Assembly: GCA_046727955.1 (NCBI GenBank)
Contig: JBKPDO010000343.1
Span: 1-21,632 of the forward strand
Reading direction: 5' to 3'
Length of the DNA: 21,632 bases
Source of the DNA: DASVXQ01 sp046727955
GTDB lineage: Bacteria; Actinomycetota; CALGFH01
Below are positions 6,602 to 12,598 of the stretch, piece after piece; positions within the stretch are counted from its first letter, which is position 1, and the number at the start of each line of letters is the position of its first letter. The translations under genes and the position numbers were made by a program. Under the pieces are notes generated by a model. That model saw only the letters and a list, made by a program, of their open reading frames with translations. It did no database searches and was not told the DNA's origin.

Positions 6602-7039
6602 ATGCGCACCATCTCGGCCACCGTGGACATCGCGGCAACCCCGGAGCAGGTCTGGGCCGTCCTCACTGACCTGACCGCCTACCCGGAGTGGAATCCGTTC
6701 ATCCGTTCGGCCTCCGGACAGCTGACCGAAGGGTCAACTCTCACCCTGCGGCTGGTTCCGGCCCACGGCCGGGCGGTGACCTTCCGCCCGAAGGTCCTGG
6801 CCGCCCAGCCCGGCGTCCTGCTGCGCTGGATCGGCCGGCTGATCCTGCCGGGCATCTTCGACGGCACCCACCAGTTCGCGCTCGACAACCTCGGCGGGCA
6901 CACCCGTCTCACCCAGTCCGAGACGTTCCGCGGCGCCCTGGTCCCACTCGCCGGCAAGAACATCACCCAGACTGAGGCGGACTTCCGGGCCCTCAACCAA
7001 GCCCTCAAGCTGCGCGTCGAGCATGCTGCCCGCCGATGA
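6602..7039 (+). CDS. SRPBCC-family (START-like) protein
   Basis: Encodes 145 aa, the typical size. It begins MRTISATVDIAATPEQVWAV and continues LTDLTAYPEWNPFI, the standard opening of polyketide-cyclase/SRPBCC folds: a beta strand, two short helices and the Y-P-x-W-N-P motif. The fold forms a deep hydrophobic pocket; its ligand cannot be predicted from sequence. AGGAG at 6588-6592 lies 9 bases before the ATG. It is divergent from a TetR gene, a common arrangement in which the regulator senses a hydrophobic compound that the partner may bind. Its stop overlaps the next small ORF as ATGA, implying coupled translation. Confidence 0.85.
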   Translation: MRTISATVDIAATPEQVWAVLTDLTAYPEWNPFIRSASGQLTEGSTLTLRLVPAHGRAVTFRPKVLAAQPGVLLRWIGRLILPGIFDGTHQFALDNLGGHTRLTQSETFRGALVPLAGKNITQTEADFRALNQALKLRVEHAARR

Positions 7040-7215
7040 CCAGCACGCGGCCGTGGCACCTGCCGGGCCTTGCCGGCCTGCTGCTGCTGGCAGGCGCCGT
7101 CGCCGAGATGATCGTTCACGGCGGCGCCGCGATTTGGGCAGGGCTGCTCGGCCTGATCGGCCCAGACCTCGCCTTCGCCGTCGGCACCGGCCAGCAGCAC
7201 GAGCAGGGCCTATAA
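7036..7215 (+). pseudogene. short hydrophobic protein, probably truncated DUF4260-like
   Basis: Encodes 59 aa, starting at the ATG that overlaps the SRPBCC stop (ATGA). The residues LAGLLLLAGAVAEMIVHGG and AIWAGLLGLIGPDLAFAVG look like two membrane segments with a G-P-D-L turn, which recalls DUF4260-type proteins. At the TAA stop the next frame reads YNAVLRGW, resembling the Y-N-x-x-H continuation of that family, so a frameshift or deletion has probably cut it off. Immediately beyond is an unrelated ABC ATPase fragment. The family call is tentative; the overlap with the upstream gene argues that the start is real. Confidence 0.45.
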
Positions 7216-7237
7216 CGCGGTCTTGCGCGGCTGGAGG

Positions 7238-7310
7238 CCAGGTCGTTGACCACTTGGCCCCCGATGCGGATCTCCCCGGAGGTGACGTGCCCCAGTTCGA
7301 TGCGCGCCAC
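7238..7310 (-). pseudogene. remnant of a MalK/UgpC-type sugar ABC transporter ATPase
   Basis: On the minus strand this short stretch reads GHVTSGEIRIGGQVVNDLA. The segment T-S-G-E-I-x-I-G-G-x-V-V-N-D-L is highly characteristic of the part after Walker A in carbohydrate ABC ATPases of the MalK/UgpC group. The similarity stops abruptly on both sides, with no Walker A or signature motif. It is an inserted or left-over gene scrap, joined directly to the broken hydrophobic ORF. Confidence 0.5.
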
Positions 7311-7344
7311 TCTTGGGATTTCTATTCGTAACTCGATAAAGGGC

Positions 7345-7440
7345 TAAGGGGTCCCCGCTCGACAACTTTGCCGGGGTGAACGTGACGGATCTGCGCGGGT
7401 TCGTGCTGGTGAGGAAACGTTGCTGCGCGGGGGCCCCTAA
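7345..7440. repeat. small element with terminal inverted repeats (MITE-like)
   Basis: The ends TAAGGGGTCCCCGCTC (7345-7360) and, read on the opposite strand, TTAGGGGCCCCCGCGC (7440-7425) match at 13 of 16 positions. The 96-bp unit has no coding capacity. Its right end supplies the stop codon of the pirin gene. No target duplication was seen. The arms could also fold as a hairpin in RNA and act as a terminator. Confidence 0.45.
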
Positions 7441-8255
7441 TCCACGAACGGCCCGTTGAACACCGGGACCTCCCCATACGGCTGGCCCGTCATGAGCAGG
7501 AACCGCGTGCCAGGGGCGGCGTCGGTGACCGCGAATTCCTCCCCCGGACCCAGTAAGACCAGTTGCGCAGGCCTGGCCCGGCGCCGGTTGGCCCCGAAGG
7601 CGGCCTCGCCCTCAAGCACGTAGGCGAAGCCCTGGAACCCCGGCGGCACCGGGGTCGTGACCTGCCCGCCGGTGGGCAATTCCACGTCGAGGATCAGCGC
7701 TGGCGTGCCCAGATGAACGGGGGAGCCCTCGCCCACCAGCACCCGGACCGTCGCGTCCCCCTCCTGCCGCACGGGGACCTGCTCCGGCAACAGCACCTGT
7801 GCGCTCGGCTCCGCCTGCTTGTCCTTGCGGGCCAGGTTCACCCAGAACAGCACGCTTCGCCACTCGGTGTCGCCCAAGCCCTCCCCGCGCTCCTCCGCGC
7901 CGATCGCCTCGGCGTGCCATGCGCCCCGCCCGGTCCGCAGCGCCAGCAGCGCGCCCTTGGGCAGTCGCGCCCGCTCGATGGCGCCGCCGGGCCCCGTGCT
8001 GTGGCCGGTGCTGGCCGACCCCTCGAGGATGTACCACAGGTTGTCGAACCCTCGGTGGGGATGCTTGGTGTCCATCCCCGACAGCTCGGAGAGACGGAAC
8101 CGGCTCTCGTGCAAGAGGATGAAGGGATCGGACAGCTCGTAAGGCACGCCGCGGGCGGGAAGCGCCTCCAGCACCGGCAGCCCCATCATCCGGATCCGCG
8201 CGGCGTCCTCCACCAGCACGGCGTCTCGTCCGGTGGTCTCAACCTCGGTGGTCAT
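7437..8255 (-). CDS. pirin-family (cupin) protein, C-terminus clipped
   Basis: Encodes 272 aa. Pirins are two-cupin metal proteins; characterised members act as quercetinases, redox sensors or regulatory partners. The N-terminal cupin holds HPHRGFDNLWYILEG (about 65-79), the usual metal-binding H-x-H-R-G-F, and a further His in AWHAEA (about 112-117). The C-terminal cupin starts near LDVELPTGGQ. The protein ends at FNGPFVD, where related proteins normally read G-P-F-V-M-N-T and continue some 30 residues. The stop comes from the inverted-repeat element just downstream, so the tail is probably lost. ATG at 8255 has GGAAGGAG 7 bases upstream. It is divergent from a TetR gene with shared operator candidates. 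Confidence 0.85.
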   Translation of the reverse strand: MTTEVETTGRDAVLVEDAARIRMMGLPVLEALPARGVPYELSDPFILLHESRFRLSELSGMDTKHPHRGFDNLWYILEGSASTGHSTGPGGAIERARLPKGALLALRTGRGAWHAEAIGAEERGEGLGDTEWRSVLFWVNLARKDKQAEPSAQVLLPEQVPVRQEGDATVRVLVGEGSPVHLGTPALILDVELPTGGQVTTPVPPGFQGFAYVLEGEAAFGANRRRARPAQLVLLGPGEEFAVTDAAPGTRFLLMTGQPYGEVPVFNGPFVD

Positions 8256-8276
8256 CGCCAGACTCCTTCCAGGAAA

Positions 8277-8331
8277 CGGAGGTAGCCCTCCGATCTGCTG
8301 TCACCCAGCACAAGGCGGAGGTCAGCCTCCA
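8277..8331. promoter_or_regulatory. two copies of a CGGAGGTnnnCCTCC operator
   Basis: Copy 1 is CGGAGGTAGCCCTCCG (8277-8292), a perfect 6-4-6 inverted repeat. Copy 2 is CGGAGGTCAGCCTCCA (8316-8331), arms GGAGG/CCTCC. Their starts are 39 bases apart, between the pirin and tetR starts. Copy 1 lies over the pirin 5' region and copy 2 over the -35 region of tetR. This is the expected arrangement for a TetR protein controlling itself and its neighbour. Confidence 0.65.
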
Positions 8332-8340
8332 TATTCCAGG

Positions 8341-8346
8341 TACACT
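8341..8346 (+). promoter_or_regulatory. -10 box of a leaderless tetR promoter
   Basis: TACACT lies 6 bases before the ATG at 8353. A transcript starting about 7 bases after the box would begin at the A of ATG, and there is no ribosome binding site. No good -35 box is visible; operator copy 2 occupies that position. Confidence 0.5.
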
Positions 8347-8352
8347 GCCCGC

Positions 8353-9117
8353 ATGACCACCGCAGCCCGCCCCAGCGACCGCCCCAGCGACCGCCCCAGC
8401 GACCGCCCCAGCGACCGCCCCAGCGACCGCCCCAGCGACCGCCCCAGCGACCGCCCACGACCCGCCCGGCCGCTGCGCCGCGACGCCCAGCGCAACCGCG
8501 ACGCCATCGTTGCCGCCGCCCGGCAGGTCTTCTGCGACCACGGCCTGCAGGCGCCGCTGGAGCAGATCGCCCGCCAAGCGGGGGTCGGCATCGCCACCCT
8601 GTACCGTCGCTTCCCCAGCCGCGTAGAGCTGCTGGACGCGGTGCTGGCCGACACCGTCCAAGCCCACGTCGACGCGGCCGAGCAGGCCCTGGCCACCGAC
8701 GACCCCTGGGAGGGGTTCGCCTGCTACCTGGAGGAGACCTGCCGGCTGCAGGCCGCCAACCGCGGCCTCAACGACGTCATGGGCATGCGCTTCCCTCGCG
8801 CCACCACCATGGAGGCCGCCAAGACCCGCCTGTTCGACCTGGTCGCCCAGCTGGTTGCCCGCGCCCAGCACAGCGGGCAGCTCCGCGCCGACCTCACCCT
8901 CGAGGACCTGGCGTTCCTGAATTGGGCCAATGCCCGCATCCTGCCGGCTGGCCGCGCCGCCGGCGCCCCCGACGCCTGGCGGCGGCACCTGGGCTTGCTG
9001 CTGGACGGCTTCCGCGCCGACCGCGCCCACCCGCTGCCCCAGCCGCCGCTGTCACCCCGCCAGGTCCACCGCGCCATGCTCACCCTAGGCCGCCGCTCCG
9101 CCGGCGACCCCCAGTAG
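8353..9117 (+). CDS. TetR-family regulator with N-terminal PSDR repeats
   Basis: Encodes 254 aa. After MTTAAR come seven tandem PSDR tetrapeptides (residues 7-34), then the TetR domain: QRNRDAIVAAARQVFCDHGL and the helix-turn-helix LEQIARQAGVGIATLYRRFP (about 75-94). The C-terminal domain is all helical and resembles SbtR-like regulators. I chose ATG at 8353 over the longer frame because a -10 box sits just before it (leaderless transcript) and the extension upstream runs through the operators. The repeats add a flexible, arginine/aspartate-rich arm next to the DNA-binding domain; such basic arms can touch the minor groove (inference). It is divergent from pirin, its likely target. Confidence 0.85.
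   Translation: MTTAARPSDRPSDRPSDRPSDRPSDRPSDRPSDRPRPARPLRRDAQRNRDAIVAAARQVFCDHGLQAPLEQIARQAGVGIATLYRRFPSRVELLDAVLADTVQAHVDAAEQALATDDPWEGFACYLEETCRLQAANRGLNDVMGMRFPRATTMEAAKTRLFDLVAQLVARAQHSGQLRADLTLEDLAFLNWANARILPAGRAAGAPDAWRRHLGLLLDGFRADRAHPLPQPPLSPRQVHRAMLTLGRRSAGDPQ
8371..8454 (+). repeat. seven perfect 12-bp tandem repeats
   Basis: CCCAGCGACCGC is repeated seven times without a mismatch. The unit is a multiple of three, so gain or loss of copies keeps the tetR frame open. The perfect identity suggests recent expansion by slippage. Confidence 0.9.
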
Positions 9118-9200
9118 CGCCACCGCCACCGGCCACGTCACGAGGGCATCCAGCCTACGTGCCAGCGGTTCGATTCACGCTACGAGCGGCAGAGCAACAG

Positions 9201-9386
9201 CTACATTCGATCAAGCGCTCTAATTACCAGTATCGGCACAACGATTCCACAAACTATTCCCACATTCGCTGCGGAAAGAAATGACGCTGTCAACGTTGCC
9301 GTATCGTGCAGGACATAATGTCGGAACAGACTCCAGCTGATGATCCCCAACACCGTCCCTACAACGAGCCCTTTGATCGGGATCAC
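9201..9386 (-). CDS. small two-helix membrane protein
   Basis: Encodes 61 aa: MIPIKGLVVGTVLGIISWSL and, further on, NVGIVCGIVVPILVIRAL form two hydrophobic segments joined by a polar loop (HYVLHDTATL). The GTG start at 9386 overlaps the stop of the upstream 290-aa gene as GTGA, so it is probably translated by coupling and the pair form one operon. Base composition is clearly less GC-rich than the flanking regulators, which points to acquired DNA. Hydrophobic two-helix partners next to soluble proteins occur in membrane-anchoring and in toxin-type systems, but nothing here identifies a function. Confidence 0.5.
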   Translation of the reverse strand: MIPIKGLVVGTVLGIISWSLFRHYVLHDTATLTASFLSAANVGIVCGIVVPILVIRALDRM

Positions 9387-10255
9387 TGGTCGCGCTCATC
9401 CATGCCAAGGTGGGCTCGAAGTTGCGTCATCAATCGGCGCCTGCCCTCCAGGTAGGGGGTGAGATCGGTCACCGTCACCAGCTCAATGTCCGTAATCGGC
9501 CATCGATGGGCCTGCAGCATGATTCTGTGGTCCGGTAAGTTCAGCTCCGCGACCTGCGCCTGGCCCGCCTCGGTGAGCGTGAAGGTCTGCGGTGCCCCGT
9601 CGATCGGCACCACGACCGGCCGCTCCGCTCCGCCGACATCCTTCTGCTTGGGCAGGGAGATGCGGCCTACCCTCAGCCTTGGTCGCCTCTTACTGGCCAG
9701 CATCTCCGCTACAACCCGTTCCCAGAGAAAGTGCCGCAACGGCGTTGGCTGGCGCGGCGGTTCCGGGTGTTTGGAGGTCGCCACGATCAGCAACCGGGGC
9801 GGTCGCTCCTGGCGGCTGCCGTGGATGAGCTGATAGTGCACGGTGTCGGTGTCGAGGCCCCGTGCCGCCCAGCCCCCGGCGCTGATGCGGTGCCGCTCTA
9901 TTGTCCGTGGTCCTTGGAATGCTGGCGGAAGCCCGTAGCAAAGAACTGGCAAGGCGCGAAGGTCCTCTTCGGCCTTGCGCTCCTGCTCCTCGAAAGAGCG
10001 ACGAATGAATTCCTTGTACCGCTCGCGCATCAGGGCGCTCCCTTGCTCTCCGAAAGCTGGCCAGGTGCCCGGGAGACCGGCTGACTGGGTGAACCGTCGC
10101 TGCCGTCCACCTCCACGTAGCAGATCGTAGAGCAGGACGTGCTGGATGTAGTAATGCTCGGCCAGCTCGGAAGAGGCAGGTATGCCGTCGTCGGCGAACC
10201 AGAAATAGGTCAGTGGCTCTGGACCCGGCAGGACGGAAACGCACTGTGCCGGCAC
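9383..10255 (-). CDS. unknown 290-aa protein
   Basis: I do not recognise the family. Visible features: an aromatic N-terminal part (LTYFWFADDGIPASSELAEH), a charged helical stretch (RERYKEFIRRSFEEQERKAEE, about 78-98), a beta-strand-like core RPPRLLIVATSKH (about 155), and a C-terminal part with DIELVTVTDLTPYLEGRRRL. No signal peptide or membrane segment. The start is GTG at 10255; no ribosome binding site is seen, and TATCCT (10270-10265 on the minus strand) just before it could give a leaderless transcript. It is followed by the overlapping membrane ORF. The lower GC content and the truncated gene on its far side suggest the pair arrived together as cargo. Confidence 0.55.
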   Translation of the reverse strand: MPAQCVSVLPGPEPLTYFWFADDGIPASSELAEHYYIQHVLLYDLLRGGGRQRRFTQSAGLPGTWPAFGEQGSALMRERYKEFIRRSFEEQERKAEEDLRALPVLCYGLPPAFQGPRTIERHRISAGGWAARGLDTDTVHYQLIHGSRQERPPRLLIVATSKHPEPPRQPTPLRHFLWERVVAEMLASKRRPRLRVGRISLPKQKDVGGAERPVVVPIDGAPQTFTLTEAGQAQVAELNLPDHRIMLQAHRWPITDIELVTVTDLTPYLEGRRRLMTQLRAHLGMDERDQ

Positions 10256-10261
10256 ATACCA

Positions 10262-10281
10262 AGGATACTGAGAGGATACTG
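10262..10281. repeat. helically phased direct repeat upstream of the unknown operon
   Basis: AGGATACTG occurs at 10262-10270 and 10273-10281, 11 bases apart start to start, one helical turn. It lies directly upstream of the 290-aa gene, overlapping its possible -10 box, so it may bind a regulator. Confidence 0.4.
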
Positions 10282-10375
10282 GCCGGCTGGCTGATCTCGG
10301 TTACCGCGATTCCGAGCGCGATTGCTGAGGTGAGGACCATGTCTGGGACTGCATCCGACAGCGTCCCAGCCGAGC

Positions 10376-10717
10376 GTGGCGGCCGTCGGCGCCGGCCTTC
10401 AGGGCGCCGTGCAGACCGCCGGCCACACCACCCACCTCAGCCCGGCCGGTGCGGCCTACACCGTCGCGGTCCCGGTGGCCGTGTTCCTGCTCCTCACCGG
10501 CGGCATGCACGCTTGGACCGGCCGGCGCGGTCCCGTCAGGCAGCGCTACCTCATCGCCGTCGCGGTCCTCATCCTGCTCGCCCCGCTGGCAGCCGGCCTG
10601 CTCTCCCTCAGCGGTGCCGTCGTGGCGATCGGCCTGCTGGTGGGCTCGCCTGTCACCGCGGGCGTGCTCCTGGCCTACCGGGCGCACGACGTGGACCCGG
10701 CGGCCGGCGGCATTTGA
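10376..10717 (+). pseudogene. C-terminal fragment of an LtrA-like membrane protein
   Basis: About 113 aa with three hydrophobic segments (AAYTVAVPVAVFLLLTGGMH, YLIAVAVLILLAPLAAGLLS, VVAIGLLVGSPVTAGVLLAY) joined by a basic loop (WTGRRGPVRQR). The order and spacing resemble the end of low-temperature-requirement A (LtrA) proteins, which are normally about 350-400 aa. The frame is closed upstream by a TGA near 10330, and no ribosome binding site precedes the only candidate start, GTG at 10376. I read it as a gene whose 5' two thirds were lost when the lower-GC segment to the left was inserted. The family call is tentative. Confidence 0.45.
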
Positions 10718-10748
10718 CTCGGGTCGCCGCCGCGGGAATCCTGGAATC

Positions 10749-11048
10749 ATGGCCGAGTGGATCTATTTCCTGCACCCGCCCCGGGAGAACTTCGCGGCGA
10801 CGATGACCGACGAGGAGCGCGCGGCGTTCGCGGCACACGCGCAGTGGCTCGCGCGTCTGCTGGCGGACGGTGTGCTGATCCTTGCGGGTCCCTCCCTCGG
10901 CCCGGTCAACACCGGCATCGGCATCTTCGAGGCACCCGACGAGGCGACCGCCCAGCGCATCGTCGCGGAGGACCCGGTCGCTCGCGGTGGCTTCGCGCGC
11001 CCTGAGCTGCGGCCGTACCAGGTGGGGTTCCTGCGCGGCCGCGACTAG
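10749..11048 (+). CDS. YciI-like (YCII-related) protein
   Basis: Encodes 99 aa, full length for the family. It shows the pattern AEWIYFLHPPRENF, then a helix EERAAFAAHAQWLARLLADG, then LILAGPSL and the strand GIGIFEAPDEATAQRIVAED, ending in GFARPELRPYQV. This is the ferredoxin-like dimeric alpha-beta barrel of YciI proteins; H and D residues of the putative active site (H29 in the helix, D78 in VAEDPV) are present. The biochemical role of the family is poorly known. ATG at 10749 has no strong ribosome binding site. A strong hairpin pair follows the stop, so the gene appears monocistronic. Confidence 0.85.
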   Translation: MAEWIYFLHPPRENFAATMTDEERAAFAAHAQWLARLLADGVLILAGPSLGPVNTGIGIFEAPDEATAQRIVAEDPVARGGFARPELRPYQVGFLRGRD

Positions 11049-11069
11049 CGCCCAGCCTCACCATCGGAC

Positions 11070-11136
11070 GGCCTGGCGCCAGGCCGACCCTGTCGAAGCC
11101 TTCGGCGGACACTTCCAGACCGCGCCCGCCGAAGGC
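11070..11136. terminator. two hairpins between convergent yciI-like and yceI-like genes
   Basis: A perfect 16-bp palindrome GGCCTGGCGCCAGGCC (11070-11085) is followed by a stem-loop with 11-bp perfect arms GCCTTCGGCGG (11098-11108) and CCGCCGAAGGC (11126-11136). Being symmetrical and placed between convergent genes, the pair probably terminates transcription from both sides. No T-tract, as is common in actinobacteria. Confidence 0.65.
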
Positions 11137-11182
11137 CGAGCAGGGTGGTCCCGCGCATCGACGGTTAGGGCGTTGGCCGAGG

Positions 11183-11758
11183 TTAGGCGTTGGCCGGCTC
11201 GGGTTGGTTGAGGATCGCTTCGATCTCGATGAAGATCTGGATCCTGTCGCCGATGACCACGCCACCGCCGTCCATGGGAATGTTGGTGCTGATGCCGAAG
11301 TCCTTGCGGTCGATCTCGGTGGTGGCCGAGAACCCAGCGCGGGTGCCGCCGTAGGGGTCGCGGGTGAAGCCGTTGATGTCGAGGGTGAGGGGCACCTGCC
11401 GGGTCACCCCGTGCAGCGTCAGCTCGCCGTCGACGTCGAAGCCGTCCTCGCTGTAGCGGACGTCGGTCGAGCGGTAGGTCATGGTGGGATGGTTCTGGAT
11501 CTCGAGGAAATTCGCCGAGCGTAGGTCCTCGTCGCGCTGGGCGTTGTTGGTGTCGATGGAGGCGAGGTCTATCTTGGCGGTCACCCTGGAGGTGAGCGGG
11601 TCGGGAGCGAGGACGAGCTCGCCCTCGAAGCTGGTGAAGTGGCCGCGGACCTTGCTGACCATCATGTGGCGGACGGTGAAGGCCACGTCGGAGTGGATGG
11701 GGTCGATCGTCCAGGTCCCGGCGACATAGCCGGGGATCTCGACAGCGGTGCCCGCCAT
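11183..11758 (-). CDS. YceI-family lipocalin-like protein
   Basis: Encodes 191 aa. YceI proteins form an extended beta-barrel that binds long isoprenoid-type lipids. The opening WTIDPIHSDVAFTVRHMMVS with KVRGHFTSFEGEL is the family signature; later blocks are NAQRDEDLRSANFLEIQNHP and GELTLHGVTRQVPL. There is no signal peptide, so this is the cytoplasmic form common in actinobacteria. ATG at 11758 follows AAAGGAG by 5 bases; the longer frame from 11821 would read through the operator and is rejected. It is divergent from an HxlR regulator with a GGTTAC/GTAACC palindrome between them, which suggests redox or electrophile control. Confidence 0.92.
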   Translation of the reverse strand: MAGTAVEIPGYVAGTWTIDPIHSDVAFTVRHMMVSKVRGHFTSFEGELVLAPDPLTSRVTAKIDLASIDTNNAQRDEDLRSANFLEIQNHPTMTYRSTDVRYSEDGFDVDGELTLHGVTRQVPLTLDINGFTRDPYGGTRAGFSATTEIDRKDFGISTNIPMDGGGVVIGDRIQIFIEIEAILNQPEPANA

Positions 11759-11796
11759 GGGTTCTCCTTTGTGTGCTGGTTCCGAAAACACGATCT

Positions 11797-11813
11797 GGTT
11801 ACCCCTTGTAACC
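11797..11813. promoter_or_regulatory. HxlR operator candidate between yceI and hxlR genes
   Basis: GGTTAC (11797-11802) and GTAACC (11808-11813) form a perfect inverted repeat with a 5-base spacer. An isolated GGTTAC half-site recurs at 11870-11875, just before the HxlR ribosome binding site. Paired GTAC-type sites between divergent genes are the usual arrangement for HxlR regulators. Confidence 0.6.
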
Positions 11814-11887
11814 CCGGCCATGATGCGTGATCATGAAGGAGAGCGAAAGACGGCACTTCGAGGTGCCTAGGTTACGTGAGGAGAACC

Positions 11888-12361
11888 ATGGATGCAGCCG
11901 ACCGCAACGCGGACGGCAGCCCGGCACCGCTGGGCACCTGCTGGGCTCGCGCGGTGCTCGACCGCATCGGCGACAAGTGGTCGCTATACGTCATCCACCT
12001 GCTCGGCGGGGGCACCAAGCGGTTCAGCGAGCTGCGCCGGATGATCGACGGCATCAGTCAGCGCATGCTCACCGTCACCCTGCGCGGACTGGAACGCGAC
12101 GGGCTCGTCAGCCGCACCGTCCACCCGACCGTCCCGCCGCGGGTCGACTATGCGCTCACCCCGTTGGGCCAGACCCTGCTCAGCACCGTTTGCACCCTGC
12201 TGCAGTGGGCCGACGAGCACCTGCCTGAGATCGACGCCGCCCGAGCCGCCTACGACCGCCGGTCCGCCCTGCTCGCCGCCTCCCTCGACGGCAACGGTGA
12301 CGGCAACGGTCAGCGAGAGCCAACGGTCAGCCAGAGCCCAAGAGTCAGGCAGCCGGTCTGA
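11888..12361 (+). CDS. HxlR-family winged-helix regulator
   Basis: Encodes 157 aa. The signature is clear: LGTCWARAVLDRIGDKWSLY, then FSELRRMIDGISQRMLTVTL, then LERDGLVSRTVHPTVPPRVD, then Y-A-L-T-P-L-G. Cys18 sits in the position used as a redox or aldehyde sensor in several characterised HxlR proteins. ATG at 11888 has GAGGAG 4 bases upstream; the longer GTG start at 11876 lies in that binding site. The last 25 residues (DGNGDGNGQREPTVSQSP...) are low-complexity, and their DNA overlaps a HIT-protein remnant on the other strand, so the natural end may have been altered. Likely controls itself and yceI. Confidence 0.92.
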   Translation: MDAADRNADGSPAPLGTCWARAVLDRIGDKWSLYVIHLLGGGTKRFSELRRMIDGISQRMLTVTLRGLERDGLVSRTVHPTVPPRVDYALTPLGQTLLSTVCTLLQWADEHLPEIDAARAAYDRRSALLAASLDGNGDGNGQREPTVSQSPRVRQPV

Positions 12362-12524
12362 GCCGAGGCTCGAACAGCACCTCCGCGTGTAGCTTGGGGA
12401 CGAGGAGCGTGTGGCCGTGGAACAGCGGCCGGCGGTCGAGAGAGGCCACCGTCTCGGCGTCCTCGTGCATCACCAGGGCGTGGTCGTCACCGGCGACGAT
12501 CGCGCGGAACTTGCGATCGCTCAC
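12345..12524 (-). pseudogene. N-terminal remnant of a HIT-family (histidine triad) protein
   Basis: On the minus strand a 59-codon frame from GTG at 12524 reads KFRAIVAGDDHALVMHEDAE, VASLDRRPLFHGHTLLVPKL and H. This matches the start of HIT nucleotide hydrolases (x-I-V-A-G-x-x-x-x-x-V-x-E-D-x-x-x-A-x-L-D-x-x-P-x-x-x-G-H-T-L-V-V-P-K-x-H). The frame then stops inside the 3' end of the HxlR gene, so the catalytic H-x-H-x-H half is absent. The N-terminal C-x-x-C is also missing. It is a clear relic of a gene cut by a rearrangement. Confidence 0.65.
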
Positions 12525-12598
12525 GCCGCGACTCTACCGGCCGCGCGCCCTTCCATCCGACGCAGGCACTGACCGTAGCGCGTCTGAGCACGAGGGAC

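Noticed and set aside
8371..8454. Possible CRISPR array
   Set aside because: The 12-bp units are directly adjacent with no spacers and are in frame within a TetR gene.
9164..9181. T-arm-like sequence AGCGGTTCGATTCACGCT, possible tRNA end or attachment site
   Set aside because: The 3' stem has an extra base, and no acceptor, anticodon arm or CCA could be found around it. It lies at the edge of the lower-GC insert, so it could be revisited if an integrase is found.
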